From Halorubrum distributum JCM 10118 (GTDB taxonomy: Archaea > Halobacteriota > Halobacteria > Halobacteriales > Haloferacaceae), in contig NZ_AOJN01000061.1 of the NCBI RefSeq assembly GCF_000337335.1, positions 1 to 45,757 of the forward strand: a DNA stretch of 45,757 nt, read 5' to 3'. Positions 16,284 to 24,504 of this stretch are shown one piece after another (position 1 is the first letter of the stretch; each line of letters starts with the position of its first letter). Below the pieces are notes generated by a model that saw nothing but the letters and a program-made list of their open reading frames with translations, was not told where the DNA came from and did not search any database. The translations under genes were made by a program, and so were the position numbers.

Positions 16284-17407
16284 GCGGCTTCGTCTTCTCC
16301 GAGAAGCCGATCGAGATGGCGTCGGGCGACGGCGTGTACCTCACCGCGACCGACGGCACCGAGTACCTCGATTTCGGCGCCAGCTACGCCTGTACGCCCG
16401 TCGGGCACTGTCACCCCGAGGTCGTCGACGCCGCGACGAGTCAGCTGGAGGATCTCATGTACGTCCAGGCGTCGTACCCGCACGCGGCGCGGACGGCGCT
16501 GTACGAGCGGCTCGCCGAGGTCGCCCCGGTCGACGTCGACAACGTCTGGCTCTGTAACTCCGGCACCGAGGCGAACGAGGCCGCGCTGAAGTTCGCCCGG
16601 CACGCGACGGGGCGGCAGAAGATCGTCGCCACCACGCAGGGGTTCCACGGCCGGACCATGGGAACGCTCGCGACCACGTGGAAGGAGAAGTACAAGGAGG
16701 GGTTCGGCCCCCTCGCCGGCGGCGTCGAGTTCGTCGAGTACGGCGACGCCGACGCGATGCGCGAGGCGGTCGACGAGGACACCGCCGCGGTGATCTTAGA
16801 GCCGCTCCAGGGCGAGGGCGGGATCAACCCGGTCTCGACTGAGTACCTCCAGGCCGTCCGCGTCGCGACCGCGACGAGCGGCGCGGCGCTGATCCTCGAC
16901 GAGATCCAGACCGGACTCGGCCGGACGGGCTCGATGTGGGCGGCCGACCGCCACGACGTGGTCCCGGACATCCTCACGACCGCGAAGGGGCTCGGCAGCG
17001 GGCTCCCGATCGGCGCGACGCTGTGCCGCGACTGGATCGCCGAGGACAGCGGCGACCACGGCTCGACGTTCTCCGGCGGCCCGGTCGTCTCCGCGGCCGC
17101 GGGCGCCACCCTCGACGTGATCGAGCGCGAGGAGCTGGCGGCACACGCCGACGAGATAGGGAGCTACCTCCGCGGCGAGCTCCGCGACCGTCTCGGCGAC
17201 GACGTCCGCGACGTGCGCGGCGACGGGCTGATGGTCGGGATCGAGGTCCGCCGCGGCTCGAACCGCCTCCTGCGCGACCTCGCCATCGACCACCAGATCC
17301 TCGCGCTCCCCGCGGGGCGGACCGTGCTGCGGCTGCTACCGCCGCTGACGATCGAGCGCGAACACGCCGACGCCGTCGTCGACGCGATAGCCGAGGTGAT
17401 CGGCTGA
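16280..17407 (+). CDS. argD: [ArgW]-ornithine/acetylornithine aminotransferase (ArgD/LysJ)
   Basis: A class III PLP aminotransferase that converts the carrier-bound semialdehyde to ArgW-bound ornithine, with glutamate as amino donor. The 375-residue product shows NSGTEANEAALKFAR (about 93-107), the FHGRTMGTLATTWKEKY segment, the PLP-ring Asp region LILDEIQTGLGRTG (204-217) and the Schiff-base lysine in TTAKGLGSGLPIGA (K236). GTG at 16280 overlaps the argB TGA (GTGA). The stop overlaps the argE ATG at 17407. Length is typical of ArgD (375-400). Specificity for the carrier-bound form is inferred from the operon. Confidence 0.95.
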   Translation: MSGFVFSEKPIEMASGDGVYLTATDGTEYLDFGASYACTPVGHCHPEVVDAATSQLEDLMYVQASYPHAARTALYERLAEVAPVDVDNVWLCNSGTEANEAALKFARHATGRQKIVATTQGFHGRTMGTLATTWKEKYKEGFGPLAGGVEFVEYGDADAMREAVDEDTAAVILEPLQGEGGINPVSTEYLQAVRVATATSGAALILDEIQTGLGRTGSMWAADRHDVVPDILTTAKGLGSGLPIGATLCRDWIAEDSGDHGSTFSGGPVVSAAAGATLDVIEREELAAHADEIGSYLRGELRDRLGDDVRDVRGDGLMVGIEVRRGSNRLLRDLAIDHQILALPAGRTVLRLLPPLTIEREHADAVVDAIAEVIG

Positions 17408-18570
17408 TGGCGGCCGGCACGGAGCGGGAGGCCGAATCCGATTCCGAGGGCGGCACCGACGTCGTCGCCGGCGGCGGCTACCCCGCGGCCTGCGACACGC
17501 CCGCCCGGAAGCTGCTGTACGACATGGTCTCCATCCCCTCGCCGTCGGGCGAGGAGGAGCGGGCCGCGGAGCGCCTCGTCGACTTCTTCGAGGCGAACGG
17601 CCGCGAGGCGTGGATCGACGAGGTCGGGAACGTCCGCGCGCCGGCGGACGACGCCGTCCTCCTCACCTCCCACGTCGACACCGTCCCCGGCGATATCCCC
17701 GTCGAGGTGCGGCCGGCGCCGCCGGAGGGCGAACTGCCCGAGCCCTCGGACGTCCGCGTCGGCGAGCCCGGCGACCCCGTGTTGTGGGGCCGCGGATCGG
17801 TCGACGCGACGGGCCCGCTCGTCGCGATGGCGGTCGCGGCGGTGAAGACGGGGGTCTCGTTCGCGGGCGTCGTCCGCGAGGAGGTCGACTCCGGCGGCGC
17901 GCGCGCCCTCATCGAGGACCGCGACGCGCCCGAGGCGGTTGTCAACGGCGAGCCCTCGGGCTGGCGGGGGATCACCCTCGGCTACCGCGGCCTGCTGGAG
18001 GGGACGTACGTCAACACGAGCGAGTCGGGCCACTCCTCGCGGCCGGAGCCGAACGCGATCCAGCACGCGATCGACTGGTGGCACGGCGTCGAGGCGGCGT
18101 TCACGCCGGACGACGCCGAGACCGCCGTCTTCGACCAGGTGACGACGAAGCCCATCTCGGTCGACGGCGGCCTGAGCGACGACGGGCTCGCCGTGGAGGC
18201 GACGATGGACGTCCAGCTCCGGATCCCGCCCTCGCGCCCGGTCGACGAGATCCACGAGCTGGCGGAGGCGGAGCTGTCGACCGGGTCGGTCCACTGGGGC
18301 GAGCCGATGCCGCCCGTGATGGAGAGCCCGCGGACCGACCTCGCGCGGGCGTTCCGCGTCGCGATACGGGGCGCCGGCGGCGACGTGCGCCTGCTCCGGA
18401 AGACCGGCACGAGCGACATGAACCTCTTCGCGGCCGCGTGGGACTGCCCGATGGTCACCTACGGCCCCGGGAACTCCGACCTCGACCACGCGCCCGACGA
18501 GCGGCTCCCGCTCCCTGACCTCGACCGCGCCGTGGACGTGCTGACCGAGGTCTGCCGGAAGCGACGCTGA
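17407..18570 (+). CDS. argE: [ArgW]-ornithine hydrolase (ArgE/LysK-type M20 peptidase)
   Basis: This metallopeptidase releases free ornithine from the C-terminus of the carrier. The 387-residue product belongs to the M20 family: metal ligand His89 and nearby Asp91 lie in LLTSHVDTVPG. The second catalytic region is RGSVDATGPLVAM, near 121-133, with REEVDSGGARALI around 158. The C-terminal metal region reads GTSDMNLFAAAWDCP then YGPGNSDLDHAPDE. The first 25 residues are an acidic Gly-rich extension. The ATG at 17407 shares its first base with the argD stop. It is the last of the carrier-dependent enzymes; argF follows after 55 bases. Confidence 0.94.
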   Translation: MAAGTEREAESDSEGGTDVVAGGGYPAACDTPARKLLYDMVSIPSPSGEEERAAERLVDFFEANGREAWIDEVGNVRAPADDAVLLTSHVDTVPGDIPVEVRPAPPEGELPEPSDVRVGEPGDPVLWGRGSVDATGPLVAMAVAAVKTGVSFAGVVREEVDSGGARALIEDRDAPEAVVNGEPSGWRGITLGYRGLLEGTYVNTSESGHSSRPEPNAIQHAIDWWHGVEAAFTPDDAETAVFDQVTTKPISVDGGLSDDGLAVEATMDVQLRIPPSRPVDEIHELAEAELSTGSVHWGEPMPPVMESPRTDLARAFRVAIRGAGGDVRLLRKTGTSDMNLFAAAWDCPMVTYGPGNSDLDHAPDERLPLPDLDRAVDVLTEVCRKRR

Positions 18571-18625
18571 CCGTCCGCGAACCCGACGCACACCGTTTTC
18601 GAACGACACCACACTCAACCCAACG

Positions 18626-19525
18626 ATGCCACTCGCCACCGACGACTTCCTCGACATCGACGACGTGACGCCCGCCGAACTGGACGCCCTGCTCGACCGC
18701 GCCGCCGCGATGAAGGCGGGCGAGACGGACCCCCGACTGGCGGACGCGACGCTCGGGATGATCTTCGAGAAGCCCTCGACGCGCACCCGCGTCTCCTTCG
18801 AGACGGGGATGACCCGACTCGGCGGCCACGCGATGTTCCTCGGGCCCGACGACATCCAGCTGGGCCACGGGGAACCCCTGCGGGACACGGCGCGCGTGCT
18901 CGGGCGGTACGTCGACGGCGTGATGGCGCGCCTCTTCGACCACGAGGACGTCGAGGTCCTCGCCGAGTACGCCGACTGCCCCGTGATCAACGGGCTCACC
19001 GACGAGGCGCACCCCTGCCAGACGCTCGCGGACCTGCTCACGATCCGGGAGACGGTCGGCGAGGACGCCACCGTCGCGTGGGTCGGCGACGGCAACAACG
19101 TCGGGCAGTCGTTCGTCGTCGGCGCCGCGATGGCCGGCATCGACGTGGAGGTGGCCACGCCCGCGGAGTACGGAATGAACCAATCCGTCTTCGACCGGGC
19201 CGCGGAGTTCGGGCTGGACGTGGCGCCGACGACGGACCCCGAGGCGGTCGTCGAGGGCGCCGACGTGGTGTACACCGACGTGTGGATCTCGATGGGACAG
19301 GAGGACGTACGCGGCGAGAAGCTGGCCGCCTTCGACGGGTTCCAGGTGAACCAAGACCTGCTCGCCGGCACCGACGCGAAGGTGATGCACTGCCTGCCCG
19401 CACACCGCGGCGAGGAGATCACGGACGACGTGTTGGAGTCCGACCGCGCCCTCGTCTGGGACCAGGCGGAGAACCGGATGCACGCGCAGAACGCGCTGCT
19501 CGTCGAACTGCTCGGCGGGGAGTGA
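18626..19525 (+). CDS. argF: Ornithine carbamoyltransferase
   Basis: ArgF joins ornithine with carbamoyl phosphate to give citrulline. The 299-residue product has the carbamoyl-phosphate-binding motif STRTR at 51-55 (FEKPSTRTRVSFETG), HPCQTLADLLT near 131, and the ornithine loop HCLPAHRGEEI near 254, as in anabolic OTCases. It lies 55 bases after argE; a GTTTTCG stretch about 30 bases before the ATG may give an additional promoter. With argG and argH upstream the whole ornithine-to-arginine branch is in one block. Some haloarchaea also use OTCase in arginine fermentation (arcB); the neighbours favour the biosynthetic role here. Confidence 0.96.
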   Translation: MPLATDDFLDIDDVTPAELDALLDRAAAMKAGETDPRLADATLGMIFEKPSTRTRVSFETGMTRLGGHAMFLGPDDIQLGHGEPLRDTARVLGRYVDGVMARLFDHEDVEVLAEYADCPVINGLTDEAHPCQTLADLLTIRETVGEDATVAWVGDGNNVGQSFVVGAAMAGIDVEVATPAEYGMNQSVFDRAAEFGLDVAPTTDPEAVVEGADVVYTDVWISMGQEDVRGEKLAAFDGFQVNQDLLAGTDAKVMHCLPAHRGEEITDDVLESDRALVWDQAENRMHAQNALLVELLGGE

Positions 19526-19569
19526 GAGGGCGAGGACGGGTCACCGGCCGCGACGCGGCCGCCGCGGCG

Positions 19570-19725
19570 TCACTGCCGCCGCGGCGGGTCGCGGTCGTCC
19601 ATGAGGAAGACGCTGTCCTGGTTCGGGTCGAAGTAGACCTCCAGCGCGCGGAGGGCACCCACGTACGCCGCGATCGCGGCGAACACGAACGAGACGGCGG
19701 CCGGAACGACGAGACCGAGGACCAT
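19570..19725 (-). CDS. Small single-span membrane protein of unknown function
   Basis: A 51-codon frame starting ATG at 19725 encodes one hydrophobic helix (VLGLVVPAAVSFVFAAIAAY, residues 2-21) followed by a short charged tail (EVYFDPNQDSVFLMDDRDPP). The composition, one clean membrane span plus an acidic cytosolic tail, is what small real haloarchaeal membrane proteins look like, whereas the overlapping frames are Arg/Pro-rich. It is convergent with argF and lies downstream of glutamate dehydrogenase on the same strand. No function is recognisable. Confidence 0.55.
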   Translation of the reverse strand: MVLGLVVPAAVSFVFAAIAAYVGALRALEVYFDPNQDSVFLMDDRDPPRRQ

Positions 19726-19869
19726 ACGGGTCCGATCGCTCCGCAGCGGACAAATGCGTATCGGCGGCGCGGCGACGCGGCGTCGGCCTCTTGAGCGCCG
19801 CGCTGCGACGCTAAACCGCGGGGGAACGTCCGCCGGCGGTGCCGTGCGGGCTGGGAGGAGCCCGATCCG

Positions 19870-21177
19870 CTACGGCCAGAGTCCCCTGGACTCGTGGGCC
19901 TCGGCGATCCGCGTGAGCGCCACGATGTACGCCGCGTCGCGCCACGTGACGTCGCGCGCTTCGAACTCCGTTCTGACGGCCCGCCAGGCGGCCCGCATCT
20001 CCGTTTCGAGCTCGTCGTTCACGCGTTCGAGCGACCAGGACCGACGGTTGATGTCTTGGAGCCACTCGAAGTAGCTCACCGTGACGCCGCCGGCGTTGGC
20101 GAGGATGTCCGGGATCACCGCGACGTCCCGCGCCGCGAGGATCGAGTCGGCCGCCGCGGTCGTCGGCCCGTTCGCGCCCTCGATGACGAGGTCCGCGGCG
20201 ATCGCGTCGGCGTTGGCTTCGGTGATCACGTTCCCCAGCGCCGCCGGAACGAGCACGTCGACGTCGAGCGTGAGCAGCTCGTCGTTCGTGATCACGGTGT
20301 CCGCGTACGTGGTGACGGCCTCCGGCTCCTCGTCGTGCGACGGGACGGACGCCGTGTCGATCCCCGCCGGGTCGTACATCGCCCCGTTCACGTCGCTGAT
20401 CGCGACGACGGTCGCTCCCCAGTCGTCGAGCAGCCGCGCGGCGTTCGCCCCGACGCTCCCGTACCCCTGGACCGCGACCGTCGTCTCCGCGAGCGGACGG
20501 TCGTAGTACTCACAGACCAACTGCGTGATGATCGCGACGCTGCGACCCGGGGCCTCCTCGCGACCCTCACTGCCGCCGACGACCGGCGGTTTCCCGGTGA
20601 CGACACCGGGTATCGTTTCGCCCTCCTGCATCGAGTACGCGTCCATCAACCACGCCATGGTCTGCGGGTCGGTTCCCATGTCGGGGGCGGGTATGTCTCG
20701 GTTGGGACCGATGGCGTCCCGGAGCTCCTGTGCGAACCGACGAGTGAGCCGCTCTTTCTCGTCCGTGCTCAGTTCCTTCGGATCGACGGCGACGCCGCCT
20801 TTGGCGCCGCCGAACGGTAGGTCCATGACCGCGCACTTCCAGGTCATCCACATACCGAGCCCGACGCACTCGTCTCTGGTTACGTGCGGGTGGTACCGGA
20901 GCCCGCCCTTGTACGGGCCTCTGACGCTGTCGTGTTGGGCGCGATACCCCGTGAACACCTCGACGGTCCCGTCGTCTCGCTCGACGGGGATCGTCACCTC
21001 GTGGACCTTCTTCGGGTGTTTGAGGCGTTCGACGACGTTCGGGTCGATGTCGAGGTGGTCGGCGGCGTGGGACAGCTGGCGACGGGCCGTTTCGACCGCG
21101 GACGTCGGCTCAACCGGTTCGTCCGCCTCTTGGGCCGACTCGTCGCCGGCGTTGTCCGATTTGGAGGCCATCGTCAT
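19870..21177 (-). CDS. gdh: Glutamate dehydrogenase (Glu/Leu/Phe/Val family)
   Basis: Catalyses the reversible oxidative deamination of glutamate to 2-oxoglutarate and ammonium with NAD(P). The 435-residue product has the substrate-binding [15 protein letters not shown], the catalytic lysine region [14 protein letters not shown], the conserved [16 protein letters not shown], and the nucleotide fold at [17 protein letters not shown]. The first 50 residues are an acidic extension. Two starts are close: ATG at 21177, which overlaps the stop of the upstream zinc-ribbon gene as ATGA, and ATG at 21171. I chose the former because of that coupling. The direction of use, assimilation or glutamate breakdown, and the cofactor cannot be read from the sequence. 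Confidence 0.94.
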   Translation of the reverse strand: MTMASKSDNAGDESAQEADEPVEPTSAVETARRQLSHAADHLDIDPNVVERLKHPKKVHEVTIPVERDDGTVEVFTGYRAQHDSVRGPYKGGLRYHPHVTRDECVGLGMWMTWKCAVMDLPFGGAKGGVAVDPKELSTDEKERLTRRFAQELRDAIGPNRDIPAPDMGTDPQTMAWLMDAYSMQEGETIPGVVTGKPPVVGGSEGREEAPGRSVAIITQLVCEYYDRPLAETTVAVQGYGSVGANAARLLDDWGATVVAISDVNGAMYDPAGIDTASVPSHDEEPEAVTTYADTVITNDELLTLDVDVLVPAALGNVITEANADAIAADLVIEGANGPTTAAADSILAARDVAVIPDILANAGGVTVSYFEWLQDINRRSWSLERVNDELETEMRAAWRAVRTEFEARDVTWRDAAYIVALTRIAEAHESRGLWP

Positions 21178-21317
21178 TCGAGCGGCATCTGCCGGTTTCG
21201 CATCGGTCCGCCGCAGTCCGGACACTGCCCGGGCTTGCGCTCGCTGATGAGGATGTTTCCGCACTCGAAGCACTCGTACGTGGTTTCGTCGTCCGTTTCG
21301 GGTTCGAGGTCTTTCAT
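21174..21317 (-). CDS. Small rubrerythrin-like zinc-ribbon protein
   Basis: A 47-residue protein with two CxxC pairs, ECFECGN (Cys16, Cys19) and QCPDCGG (Cys32, Cys35), spaced as in rubredoxin/zinc-ribbon folds, preceded by an acidic N-terminus. Small proteins of this rubrerythrin-like type are widespread in haloarchaea; I recall them near glutamate dehydrogenase genes, but cannot confirm that here. Its TGA (21174-21176) overlaps the gdh ATG (21175-21177), so the two are almost certainly cotranscribed and translationally coupled. The start at 21317 has a promoter-like TTATACACT on the same strand at 21380-21372. It may bind zinc or iron; a role alongside glutamate dehydrogenase is inference only. 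Confidence 0.85.
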   Translation of the reverse strand: MKDLEPETDDETTYECFECGNILISERKPGQCPDCGGPMRNRQMPLE

Positions 21318-21363
21318 CGTGAGTTCACGAGTGCCAGCAGACGGCGCGGGACACTCTGGGCAG

Positions 21364-21406
21364 ACATAATAAGTGTATAAGGGTATGTGTACAGGTTTAT
21401 TATAGA
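21364..21406 (-). promoter_or_regulatory. Promoter of the zinc-ribbon/gdh operon
   Basis: On the minus strand TTATACACT (21380-21372) lies about 55 bases before the ATG at 21317, with a second AT-rich box TTCTATAATAAAC further upstream (about 21408-21395). The plus strand reads GTGTATAAGGGTATGTGTAC, partly dyad-symmetric, suggestive of an operator. The nine-base TTATACACT also occurs upstream of the neighbouring regulator gene (24418-24410). Confidence 0.45.
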
Positions 21407-21430
21407 ACCATTTCAGAGAGAGGTTGTTCG

Positions 21431-24313
21431 TTATTCAACCGTTTCCGCGGACGCGGCGATCGGGAGGTTGTTCTCCTCGAAGAGCGTCGCGAACAGTTTG
21501 CGCTGGACGGTCCGGGCGTGCGCGTAGAAGGCGGGCGGAGAGATCCCTAACGTCGCCGCGACGTCTTCGCCGGTGTTCTCGCGTGGAGACTCGAAGTACC
21601 CGCTGTAGTACGCGGTCTGGATCACCTCGAGTTGCCGCTCGGTCAGCTTGTCGAGGAACTTCGAGTAGGGGTCGTGCGTGGCGGTCTGGTCGAGCGTTCG
21701 TTTGGCGCTGAGTTCGACGGTGGAGAAAGTCTCCCGGACGAGCCGCGTGATCGTCCGGACCTCGATGCTGTCCGGGATGTCGATCACGAGCGTCGTCGTG
21801 GTCGGATCGGCCGTCGCCTCGCGAAACACGGCGCCGTGATCGGCCAGGTCCAAGGCGAGGAACGGCTGCGTGAGCCTGAGTCGCAAGACCCCGCCGTCCT
21901 CCCCGGCGCTGATCGTCCGCACGTCGTCGATCGCGACGAGCTGCGAGGCGGCCTCGATAACGGCCTCTAAGGCGGTGTCCTCGACGGTGACGAACACGTA
22001 GCTCCCCTCGGTGGACTGTCGGACGCCCCCCTGATACGAGAGGGTACAGCCCGCGTCCCGCGCGAGCCGCGAGAGGACGAACCCCGGATCGTCGACGTCG
22101 AACTCGACGCGCGTCATCGACGTCGTGAGCAGCGCGTTCTTCCGCTCGATCGCGCTGAGGGCGGAGGCGACCGTTTCGCCGAGCTCTGCGAGGACGGCCT
22201 TCGTCGTGTCGTCGAACGCGTCCCGGGCCGGCGCGTACACCGTCAGGACGCCGTGCGAGAGGTCGTTATACACGAGCGGAATACTCAGCACGGAGAGGTA
22301 GTCGCGGGCCAGCGCGTCCTTGCGCCACTGGGCGTCTCGGAGCTCGGCGGCGACGTTCGTCACCAGCGTCACGTCGCCGGTGGCCGCGGTTCGGCCGGCC
22401 GGTTCCGCGTGTTCCACGCCGACCGCGAACGACTGGCTGTCCAGGTACCCCCGCCCGGTGCCCGCCCAGGCCCGCGGTTCGACGGTGTCGGTCGCCGGGT
22501 CGACCGTGCCTATCCAGGCGAACCTGAAGCGGTCGGCCCCGGTCAACAGCTCACAGACCGCGTGGTCGATCTCCTCTCGCGTTTCGGCTTGGACGACCGC
22601 CTGATCGATCTCGCGGATCGTCTCGTTGATTCGGTTCAGGGCGGTGAGCTGTTTGTTTTGGCGCTGGAGCGTGCGGTCCTGTTCGCGGAGTCGCGACTCC
22701 CGGGAAATTCGGTCGAGGGCCGCCTCGGCGGTCGCGGCGAGCAGATCGGCGAGGTCCCGCGTCACGTCGTCGAAGGCGCCCACCCGGTCCGAGCCGGCGA
22801 CGAACACGCCGTGGTCGCCGAGTGGGATGTAGGTCGCGCTCCGAAGGTCCGTCGCCCGGTTTTCGAGGCGGTCGGCTCCGTGGACGTCGTCGAAAAACAG
22901 CGCTTCGTCCTCGACGAAGCTGTAGCTCGGGATCGCTTCCCCGTCGGCGTGAACGACCGGGAGCGGCCCGTTGAGCGACTTCATCGCGGGGGAATACGCC
23001 GCGGGCCGGAGGTCGTTGGTGTCGGCGTCGAAGAGGTACACCGCGCTCGCGTCCAGGTTCAACACGCCCGGCGTGTCGTCGACGACGCGCTGGGCGACCT
23101 CTTGATGCGTCTCCGCGTAGAGGAAATCGCGAGCCGTCTCGTGGAGCGTCGTGAGCGCCTCCTCACGCCGCTTGCGCTTCGTGATGTCCCGACAGCTGAA
23201 GAGGACCGTCCCGTCCTGAATCGAGACTTCGCGGACGTTGACCAAGAGCGTGTGCTCGCGGCCGGCCTTGTCCGTGGCGGTGGTTTCGATGTTCTTGAGA
23301 ACGCCGTCCGCCGCGAGTTCGGCGCGATCGAAGAGGTCCTCGCCCAGGAGGTCGTCGATCGTCCCCTGTTCGCGGATCTCGTCGGCCGTGTAGCCGAAGA
23401 TGAAGTGGACGTTCGGACAGACGTAGGTGTACTCGCCGTCTTCGTCCGTGATGAGGACCGTGTCCGTCATGTTGTTCAGCGTGACGCGGTGGAGCTCCTC
23501 CGACTGACGGAGGTCGCGCTCCAGCTCGACGCGCTCGGTGATATCGACCCCTTCGACGACGACCGAAACGAGCGCTCCGCGCTCGTTCTCGACGGGGCGC
23601 GCGGAGAGGTCGACGACGCGCTGGTCGTCGACGCCCGGGGGCTGCGTGACGACGGCATTGACGAATTCGCCGCCCAGCGCGTCCGTCACGATCTGTCGGA
23701 CGTCCGCGTTCGGGGCGTCGCTCCGCGACCACCACGGGAGCGTCCAGAACGGCTCGCCGAGCGTCGCCTCGACGTCGACGTCGATCATCTCCCGCGCCGT
23801 TTCGTTCGCGCGGGTGAGTGATCCGTCCGGGTCGAGCACCCACGTCGCGGTCCGGGAGTCGTCGAACACCGCGTCGAACTGTCTGGCACGCTCCCGTTGC
23901 GTGACCGAGCGCCTTGCGGACCGGACGGCCCGTTCCGTTCGATCGACGAGCTCGTCTGTCATCCGTGCGTCCGGCTCCGTGAGCGCGACGTAATCGGTGA
24001 CCCCTGCCCCGATCGCCTCGCTGGCGACGGCCTCGCTCCCCGCCGCGGTACACAACAGGACCGGGAGCGTCGCGGTCTCGTCGCGGACCGCTCTGAGGAG
24101 GTCGATCCCGGTCTCGCGTTCCAGCGCGTACTCGCTGACGAGGCAGTCGGGGGATCGTTCCCTGACGGCGTCGAGCGCCTCCGCCTTGGTTCGGACCCGC
24201 GTCACGGTCGCGTCAGTCCGGCCCTCAAGCGTCTCCGCGAGCCGGACGACCCAGTCGTTCGCCCCGACGAGCAAGACCGTCGACGAATCGAGGACCCGTG
24301 TCTCTGGAGTCAT
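21431..24313 (-). CDS. Bacterio-opsin-activator (Bat)-like sensor and HTH transcription regulator
   Basis: The 960-residue cytosolic protein has, in order: a receiver-like domain (about 10-125), two PAS domains (about 145-265 and 268-395, the second NMTDTVLITDEDGEYTYV), two GAF-type domains (about 405-545 and 575-725), the Bat-specific GAF-like region (about 735-885) and a C-terminal helix-turn-helix. The HTH reads LTERQLEVIQTAYYSGYFE then ATLGISPPAFYAHARTVQRK. The receiver has SEY where the phospho-acceptor Asp is expected, so it may not be phosphorylated. This layout matches haloarchaeal Bat-like light/redox regulators, whose targets are mostly unknown. The frame opens 58 codons earlier, but ATG at 24313 gives the natural N-terminus. 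It is transcribed in the same direction as the zinc-ribbon/gdh pair. Confidence 0.88.
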   Translation of the reverse strand: MTPETRVLDSSTVLLVGANDWVVRLAETLEGRTDATVTRVRTKAEALDAVRERSPDCLVSEYALERETGIDLLRAVRDETATLPVLLCTAAGSEAVASEAIGAGVTDYVALTEPDARMTDELVDRTERAVRSARRSVTQRERARQFDAVFDDSRTATWVLDPDGSLTRANETAREMIDVDVEATLGEPFWTLPWWSRSDAPNADVRQIVTDALGGEFVNAVVTQPPGVDDQRVVDLSARPVENERGALVSVVVEGVDITERVELERDLRQSEELHRVTLNNMTDTVLITDEDGEYTYVCPNVHFIFGYTADEIREQGTIDDLLGEDLFDRAELAADGVLKNIETTATDKAGREHTLLVNVREVSIQDGTVLFSCRDITKRKRREEALTTLHETARDFLYAETHQEVAQRVVDDTPGVLNLDASAVYLFDADTNDLRPAAYSPAMKSLNGPLPVVHADGEAIPSYSFVEDEALFFDDVHGADRLENRATDLRSATYIPLGDHGVFVAGSDRVGAFDDVTRDLADLLAATAEAALDRISRESRLREQDRTLQRQNKQLTALNRINETIREIDQAVVQAETREEIDHAVCELLTGADRFRFAWIGTVDPATDTVEPRAWAGTGRGYLDSQSFAVGVEHAEPAGRTAATGDVTLVTNVAAELRDAQWRKDALARDYLSVLSIPLVYNDLSHGVLTVYAPARDAFDDTTKAVLAELGETVASALSAIERKNALLTTSMTRVEFDVDDPGFVLSRLARDAGCTLSYQGGVRQSTEGSYVFVTVEDTALEAVIEAASQLVAIDDVRTISAGEDGGVLRLRLTQPFLALDLADHGAVFREATADPTTTTLVIDIPDSIEVRTITRLVRETFSTVELSAKRTLDQTATHDPYSKFLDKLTERQLEVIQTAYYSGYFESPRENTGEDVAATLGISPPAFYAHARTVQRKLFATLFEENNLPIAASAETVE

Positions 24314-24399
24314 CGTTCGCCGAAGGGAGGAGCCGACGCGGTTCTCGACCGCGAGTCGCGCTCCGTCTCGGCTATGCCACTGGCGTCGGTCCGGGGACA

Positions 24400-24425
24400 C
24401 GCGCACATGAGTGTATAACACCGAA
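24400..24425 (-). promoter_or_regulatory. Promoter of the Bat-like regulator
   Basis: TTATACACT on the minus strand (24418-24410) in an AT-poor setting lies about 97 bases before the ATG at 24313. The same nine bases occur in front of the zinc-ribbon/gdh genes. The leader after a start near 24385 would be about 70 bases. Confidence 0.35.
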
Positions 24426-24504
24426 CCACCGCTTACCAAAGCTGTTTGGTGTCGAACCTCCGGGGACGTGCGGTCGAGACACGCCACCGGAGCCCGACGC
24501 CGGT

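Noticed and set aside
17164-19422. 752-codon antisense frame over argD, argE and argF
   Set aside because: Same reason; it is a mirror of three well-supported genes.
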